11,997 nucleotides of DNA from Burkholderiaceae bacterium. Its GTDB lineage: Bacteria; Pseudomonadota; Gammaproteobacteria; Burkholderiales; Burkholderiaceae. Within the stretch, counting starts at the first letter, position 1. Every line of letters begins with the position of its first letter. Below are positions 8,126 through 11,997 of this stretch, piece by piece. The stretch covers positions 1 through 11,997 of the forward strand of contig JAGOCV010000107.1 of the NCBI GenBank assembly GCA_017998575.1, given 5' to 3'. The notes below the pieces were generated by a model that worked only from the letters and a program-made list of their open reading frames with translations, did no database searches and had not been told where the DNA came from. The position numbers and the translations under genes were made by a program.

Positions 8126-9343
8126 ATGAATGAAAGCACCGACGTGAACCCCACCCTCGCCCCGTCCGGCGATCCAGCCTGGCACGGCACGGCCGATGCG
8201 CCCAGCCCATGGGATGCCGCCGGCACGACCGACGCGCCACCCGCGGCTGCCGAAGCCGCACCCGAGGCCTCGGCCTGGGACATGCCCGCCGCCGGCGGCG
8301 GCGGCGACTGGCTTGGCAGCACGACCGCCACACCCGATGCGCTGGACGCGTCCGCGGCATCCGGCTTCCACCTGCAGCAACTGTGGGACGGCTCGATGCC
8401 AGTCGAGTCGTGGATCAACCAGGGCCTCGACTGGGTCGTGACCCATTTCCGGCCGTTCTTCCAGAGCGTGCGCACGCCCATCGACGCCACGCTCTCCAGC
8501 GTGGAAGCCCTGCTGCAAGGCGTGCCCACGCTGGCCATGATCGCGCTGCTGGGTCTGCTGGCCTGGCAGGTCGCCGGCCGCGCCGTCGCCATCGCGGCCG
8601 TGGTGTCGCTCGCGCTCGTCGCGATGCTGGGCATCTGGCCCGAAGCCATGGTCACGCTGTCGCTGGTGCTCACCTCGCTGGTGTTCTGCCTGTTAGTGGG
8701 CCTGCCGCTGGGCATCCTGCTGGCCGCCAGCGACCGTGCCCAGCGCGTCATGCGGCCGCTGCTCGATGCCATGCAGACCACGCCGGCCTTCGTTTACCTG
8801 GTGCCGGTGGTGATGCTGTTCGGCATCGGCAACGTGCCTGGCGTGATCGTGACCATCGTGTTTGCGTTGCCGCCCCTGGTGCGCCTGACCACGCTGGGCA
8901 TCCGCCAGGTGCGCCCCGATCTGGTGGAAGCCGCGCGCGCCTACGGCGCCTCGCCGTGGCAGTTGCTGATGAAGGTTCAGCTGCCGCTGGCCATGCCGTC
9001 CATCATGGCCGGCATCAACCAGGCACTGATGCTGTCGCTGTCGATGGTGGTGATCGCTTCCATGATCGCCGTGGGCGGCCTGGGCCAGATGGTGCTGCGC
9101 GGTATCGGCCGCCTCGACATGGGCATGGCCACGGTCGGCGGCCTGGGCATCGTGCTGCTGGCCATCACGCTCGATCGCATCACACAGGCCATGGGCCAGC
9201 CGCGCCGCGGCGTGCGCCACTGGTGGCAGACCGGCCCGGCCGGCCTGGCCTGGCGCGCGGCGCGCAGCTTGCGCGAACGCGCGGTCGTCACGCCCTCCAC
9301 GCAGGAAACGCCGCAGGCCGCCCTGGCCTCGCGGATCCACTGA
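8126..9343 (+). CDS. proW: Glycine betaine/proline betaine ABC transporter permease ProW
   Basis: This 405-residue inner-membrane subunit forms the channel for osmoprotectant uptake. Residues 1-90 are a polar Ala/Pro/Asp-rich tail with recurring Trp motifs (PAWHG, SPWDA, SAWDM, GDWLG). A tail with similar PWD/AWG/DWL elements is present in E. coli ProW. The amphipathic stretch [20 protein letters not shown] follows, then membrane helices from about 135. The coupling loop is [24 protein letters not shown] at about 268-291, where it docks on ProV. The block [33 protein letters not shown] is highly typical of the family. The C-terminal 50 residues are basic and poorly conserved. GGAGAG lies some 11 bases before the ATG. 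It sits between proV and proX, with 43 nt to proX. Confidence 0.95.
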   Translation: MNESTDVNPTLAPSGDPAWHGTADAPSPWDAAGTTDAPPAAAEAAPEASAWDMPAAGGGGDWLGSTTATPDALDASAASGFHLQQLWDGSMPVESWINQGLDWVVTHFRPFFQSVRTPIDATLSSVEALLQGVPTLAMIALLGLLAWQVAGRAVAIAAVVSLALVAMLGIWPEAMVTLSLVLTSLVFCLLVGLPLGILLAASDRAQRVMRPLLDAMQTTPAFVYLVPVVMLFGIGNVPGVIVTIVFALPPLVRLTTLGIRQVRPDLVEAARAYGASPWQLLMKVQLPLAMPSIMAGINQALMLSLSMVVIASMIAVGGLGQMVLRGIGRLDMGMATVGGLGIVLLAITLDRITQAMGQPRRGVRHWWQTGPAGLAWRAARSLRERAVVTPSTQETPQAALASRIH

Positions 9344-9386
9344 CCGGTTCCCTCATTCCCGAAATCCAACGAAAGGAAGACATCGC

Positions 9387-10415
9387 ATGACCCATCGACA
9401 TCTGCCCCGCACGCTGCGCACCGCGCTTGCCGCCGGCCTGCTCGCCTTCGGCGCCGCCAGCCCCGCCCTGGCACAGAACCAGGCGTTGCCCGGCAAGGGC
9501 ATCAAGGTCCAGCCGCTGCAAAGCTCGATCGCCGAAGAAGCCTTCCAGACCGTGCTGGTCTCGCGCGCGCTTGCGAAGCTGGGCTACGACGTGCAGCCGA
9601 TCCGCGAAGTCGAGTACCCGACGGCCCACGTCGCCATCGCCAACGGCGACGCCACCTTCATGGCCAACCACTGGGATCCGCTGCATGCCGACTTCTACAA
9701 GAACGCCGGCGGCGACGCCAAGCTCTCCCGCACCGGCCAGTATTCGCCAGGTGCGGCCCAGGGCTACCTGATCGACAAGAAGACAGCCGACCAGTACAAG
9801 ATCACCCACATCGACCAGCTCGCCAAGCCCGAGATCGCCAAGCTCTTCGACAGCAACGGCGATGGCCGCGCCGACCTCACCGGCTGCAACCCCGGCTGGG
9901 GCTGCGAGGCGGTGATCGAACATCATCTGGACGCCTACAAGCTGCGCGGCAACGTGACCCACGTGCAGGGCAGCTATGCCGCTCTGATGGCCGACACCAT
10001 CACGCGCTTCCGCCAGGGCAAGCCCATCCTCTACTACACCTGGACTCCGTTCTGGGTGAGCGGCGTGCTGCGCCCCGGCCAGGAAGTGACGTGGCTGCAG
10101 GTGCCGTTCTCCTCGCTGCCCGGCGAGCAGAAGGGCCTCGATACCAAGCTGCCCAACGGCCAGAACTACGGCTTCGTGATGAACACGCAGCGCATCGTGG
10201 CCAACAAGGCCTTCGCCGAAGCGAACCCGGCCGCGGCCAAGCTGTTCGAAGTCATGCGCCTGCCCGTGGGCGACATCAACGCGCAGAACCTGCGCATGCG
10301 TGACGGCCAGAACAAGCCGCAGGACGTCGAGCGCCACACCGACGCCTGGATCAAGGCGCACCAGAAGACCTTCGACGGCTGGATCGCGCAGGCGCTGGCG
10401 GCTGCGCGCAAATAA
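9387..10415 (+). CDS. proX: Periplasmic glycine betaine/proline betaine-binding protein ProX
   Basis: This 342-residue secreted binding protein delivers betaines to ProVW. Residues 1-29 are a signal peptide ending SPALA. The Trp cage that holds the quaternary ammonium group in E. coli ProX (W65, W140, W188 in mature numbering) corresponds to W96 (NHWDP), W171 (CNPGWGC) and W219 (YYTWTPFW), each offset by exactly 31. Cys167 and Cys173 bracket the middle tryptophan and match the E. coli disulfide. [10 protein letters not shown] just before it looks like an EF-hand-type metal loop and is also found in E. coli ProX. AAGGA lies nine bases before the ATG. It is the last gene of the operon, 19 nt before a terminator. 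Confidence 0.97.
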   Translation: MTHRHLPRTLRTALAAGLLAFGAASPALAQNQALPGKGIKVQPLQSSIAEEAFQTVLVSRALAKLGYDVQPIREVEYPTAHVAIANGDATFMANHWDPLHADFYKNAGGDAKLSRTGQYSPGAAQGYLIDKKTADQYKITHIDQLAKPEIAKLFDSNGDGRADLTGCNPGWGCEAVIEHHLDAYKLRGNVTHVQGSYAALMADTITRFRQGKPILYYTWTPFWVSGVLRPGQEVTWLQVPFSSLPGEQKGLDTKLPNGQNYGFVMNTQRIVANKAFAEANPAAAKLFEVMRLPVGDINAQNLRMRDGQNKPQDVERHTDAWIKAHQKTFDGWIAQALAAARK

Positions 10416-10434
10416 GCGCCCTGCACCCTGAAGG

Positions 10435-10461
10435 AGGCCACGCATCGCGTGGCCTTTTTTT
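10435..10461 (+). terminator. Rho-independent terminator of proVWX
   Basis: GGCCACGC (10436-10443), a three-base ATC loop, and GCGTGGCC (10447-10454) are followed by seven T (10455-10461). It closes the proVWX operon and lies 17 nt from the end of the converging gltS gene. The A/T flank on the gltS side is weak, so it acts mainly on the plus strand. Confidence 0.94.
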
Positions 10462-10477
10462 CTGGCACGTGGTGCTG

Positions 10478-11707
10478 TCAGCGCGCCATGAGTCCGATCA
10501 CCAGCGCATTGGCCAGGTCGATGAAGAAGCCGCACACCAGCGGCACGACGATGAAGGCGCGCGGCGCCGCACCGTAGGTGCGCACGACGGCGCTCATGTT
10601 GGCAATGGCCGTGGCCGTGGAGCCCAGCGCGATGCCGCCGAAACCCGCGCAGATCACAGCGGCCTCGTAGTCGCGGCCCATGCAGCGGAACACGACGAAC
10701 ACCGTGAACGCCACGGCCAGCCCGACCTGTAGCGCCATCGCCGTGCCGATGAAGAGCAGCACGGGCTCCAGCTCCCACAGGCGCAGGCCCATCAGCGCCA
10801 TGGTGAGGAACAGGCCCAGGCTGATGTCCGACACCAGCGCCACGCCCAGGCGCATGCTGGGCCAGTTCCAGAGGCGGCCGCCGCGCGGATCGAGCCACCG
10901 GCCGATGTTGCGCAGCGCGATGCCCGCCATGAGGCAGCCGACGAAGGCCGGCAGGTTGAGGCCGGTGGCGCCCACCAGCGTGTTGAGCGCGTTGCCCAGG
11001 ATGAGCGCGATGTTGAGCCACAGCAACGCCAGCAGCACGCCGTGGTAGTCGAGCCGCGTCTCGCCCTCGTCCTGATAGCGCGTGCCGACCTCGACATCCG
11101 CGTCACCCGAAGGACGCACGCGATGGCGCCGCATCAGCCAGGCCGCCACGGGCCCGCCCACCACGCAGGCGGAAATCATGCCGATCATGTTGGCGGCCAG
11201 GCCCAGCTCGCCCGCGCCCGCGATGCCCAGCACCTGGGTGAAGTGCGGCGTCCAGGCCAGCGTGGTGCCCACGCCGCCGGTGAGTGAAATCGAGCCGGCC
11301 ATCAGGCCTGCGCGCGGGTCCATGCCGAAGGCACCGGCCAGCGTCATCCCCAAACCGTTCTGCAGCAGCATGAAGCCCACCGCCAACGCCAGCAGGATGA
11401 CCAGCGGCCGGCCTCCTTCGCGCAGCGTGCGCACGTCGGTGTTCAGGCCGATGGCGGCGAAGAAATACAGCAGCAGCATGTCGCGCGCGCCCAGCTCGAA
11501 CGAGACATTGACGCCTGCCGCGTAGTGGAGCACGCACACCACCAGCGCGCACAGCACACCGCCCACCACCGCTTCGGGGATGTTGTAGCGCCGCAGCCAG
11601 CGGTAGCGTTGCGTGAGGCCCTTGCCGATGAACAGCAGCAGGATGGCCAGCGTGAAACTGGCGAAGGCATCGACATCGGCCCAGGTCAGCCAGGAGGACG
11701 GAATCAT
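10478..11707 (-). CDS. gltS: Sodium/glutamate symporter, GltS family
   Basis: This 409-residue inner-membrane protein probably takes up glutamate with sodium. It shows the two-fold repeat of the family: two sets of about five hydrophobic helices separated by a polar loop near 190-220 (RRHRVRPSGDADVEVGTRYQ). Each half carries a re-entrant motif, GGVGT at 144-148 and GSTATAIANM at 362-371. Other family stretches are YFFAAIGLNTD and RAFIVVPLVCGFFIDLANALVI. The first motif is usually GGHGT, so the valine is unusual. The ATG at 11705-11707 has AGGA about eight bases upstream. The gene begins 35 nt after the fumC stop on the same strand, so a shared transcript is likely. It ends facing proVWX. Confidence 0.9.
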   Translation of the reverse strand: MIPSSWLTWADVDAFASFTLAILLLFIGKGLTQRYRWLRRYNIPEAVVGGVLCALVVCVLHYAAGVNVSFELGARDMLLLYFFAAIGLNTDVRTLREGGRPLVILLALAVGFMLLQNGLGMTLAGAFGMDPRAGLMAGSISLTGGVGTTLAWTPHFTQVLGIAGAGELGLAANMIGMISACVVGGPVAAWLMRRHRVRPSGDADVEVGTRYQDEGETRLDYHGVLLALLWLNIALILGNALNTLVGATGLNLPAFVGCLMAGIALRNIGRWLDPRGGRLWNWPSMRLGVALVSDISLGLFLTMALMGLRLWELEPVLLFIGTAMALQVGLAVAFTVFVVFRCMGRDYEAAVICAGFGGIALGSTATAIANMSAVVRTYGAAPRAFIVVPLVCGFFIDLANALVIGLMAR

Positions 11708-11742
11708 GCGTCCATCCTAGCGGCCCAGGGCAGCGTCGCCCC

Positions 11743-11997
11743 TCAAAGGCCGGTCATCTTGCCCGGCACGACCCAGTGGTCGAACTGCTCGCCCGTCACG
11801 TAGCCCGTGGCCAGGGCGGCCTCGCGCAGCGTCGTGCCTTCCTTGTGCGCCTTCTTGGCGATGGCGGCGGCCTTGTCGTAGCCGATGTGGGTGTTGAGCG
11901 CGGTGACCAGCATCAGCGAGCGGTCCACCAGCTCGGTGATGCGCTCGCGGTTGGGCTCGATGCCCACGGCGCAGTGGTCGTTGAAGCTCTTCATGCC
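11743..11997 (-). CDS. fumC: Class II fumarate hydratase, C-terminal end (5' part outside window)
   Basis: Only the last 84 residues are in the window, and the frame runs off the right edge. Class II fumarase interconverts fumarate and malate in the TCA cycle and needs no Fe-S cluster. The segment [12 protein letters not shown], followed by [35 protein letters not shown], is the hallmark C-terminal domain, close to E. coli FumC. Aspartase (AspA) shares the fold but differs in this stretch, so fumarase is preferred. The internal ATG at 11992-11994 is not the true start. gltS follows after 35 nt with no terminator between them. Confidence 0.93.
   Translation of the reverse strand, partial: GMKSFNDHCAVGIEPNRERITELVDRSLMLVTALNTHIGYDKAAAIAKKAHKEGTTLREAALATGYVTGEQFDHWVVPGKMTGL

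Noticed and set aside
9288..11021. A long minus-strand open frame across proX and part of gltS
   Set aside because: No family resemblance. It is antisense to proX, which is unmistakable on the other strand.

Overview
The window is about 12 kb of high-GC bacterial chromosome. It carries ordinary metabolic and transport genes, with no mobile element, CRISPR array, tRNA or rRNA that I can see. GC-rich third positions, a small Trp-rich protein of a kind known from Burkholderiales, a periplasmic c551-type cytochrome and the high-GC codon pattern all suggest a betaproteobacterium, probably Burkholderiales and perhaps Comamonadaceae-like. This placement is inference from gene content and not a phylogenetic result.

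Layout from left to right. (1) The 3' part of ilvD (+) ends at a clean bidirectional terminator. (2) A small Trp-rich membrane protein (-) and a c551-like cytochrome c (+) are divergent from a 94-nt gap. The cytochrome ends at a second strong terminator, facing a nitroreductase-family gene (-). (3) acsA, acetyl-CoA synthetase (-), lies upstream of the nitroreductase. Its apparent terminator hairpin is folded over its own stop codon, and a sigma54-like -24/-12 element lies ahead of it. (4) A UPF0114/YqhA-type membrane protein (+) is divergent from acsA. (5) An AraJ/YdhP-like MFS exporter (-) is divergent from a complete proVWX (ProU) operon (+), the ABC importer for glycine betaine and proline betaine. 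(6) gltS (-), a sodium/glutamate symporter, follows the C-terminal end of fumC (-, running off the right edge) with a 35-nt gap, so the two are probably co-transcribed.

How the genes work together. ProV (ATPase with CBS domains), ProW (permease) and ProX (periplasmic binding protein with its Trp-cage residues and disulfide loop) form one osmoprotectant importer. The operon has V-W-X order, short gaps and a terminal hairpin. AcsA, FumC and GltS belong to acetate, TCA-cycle and glutamate metabolism. IlvD belongs to branched-chain amino acid synthesis.

The most interesting non-coding region is 6482-6888. It has a fully consensus sigma70 promoter (TTGACA, 17 nt, TATAAT) followed by a roughly 330-nt untranslated leader with several perfect hairpins before proV. 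A 15-nt near-palindromic motif beside it recurs upstream of the nitroreductase gene. I do not recognise the leader as a named RNA family. It is the best candidate here for something undescribed, but a computational covariance search is needed to say more.
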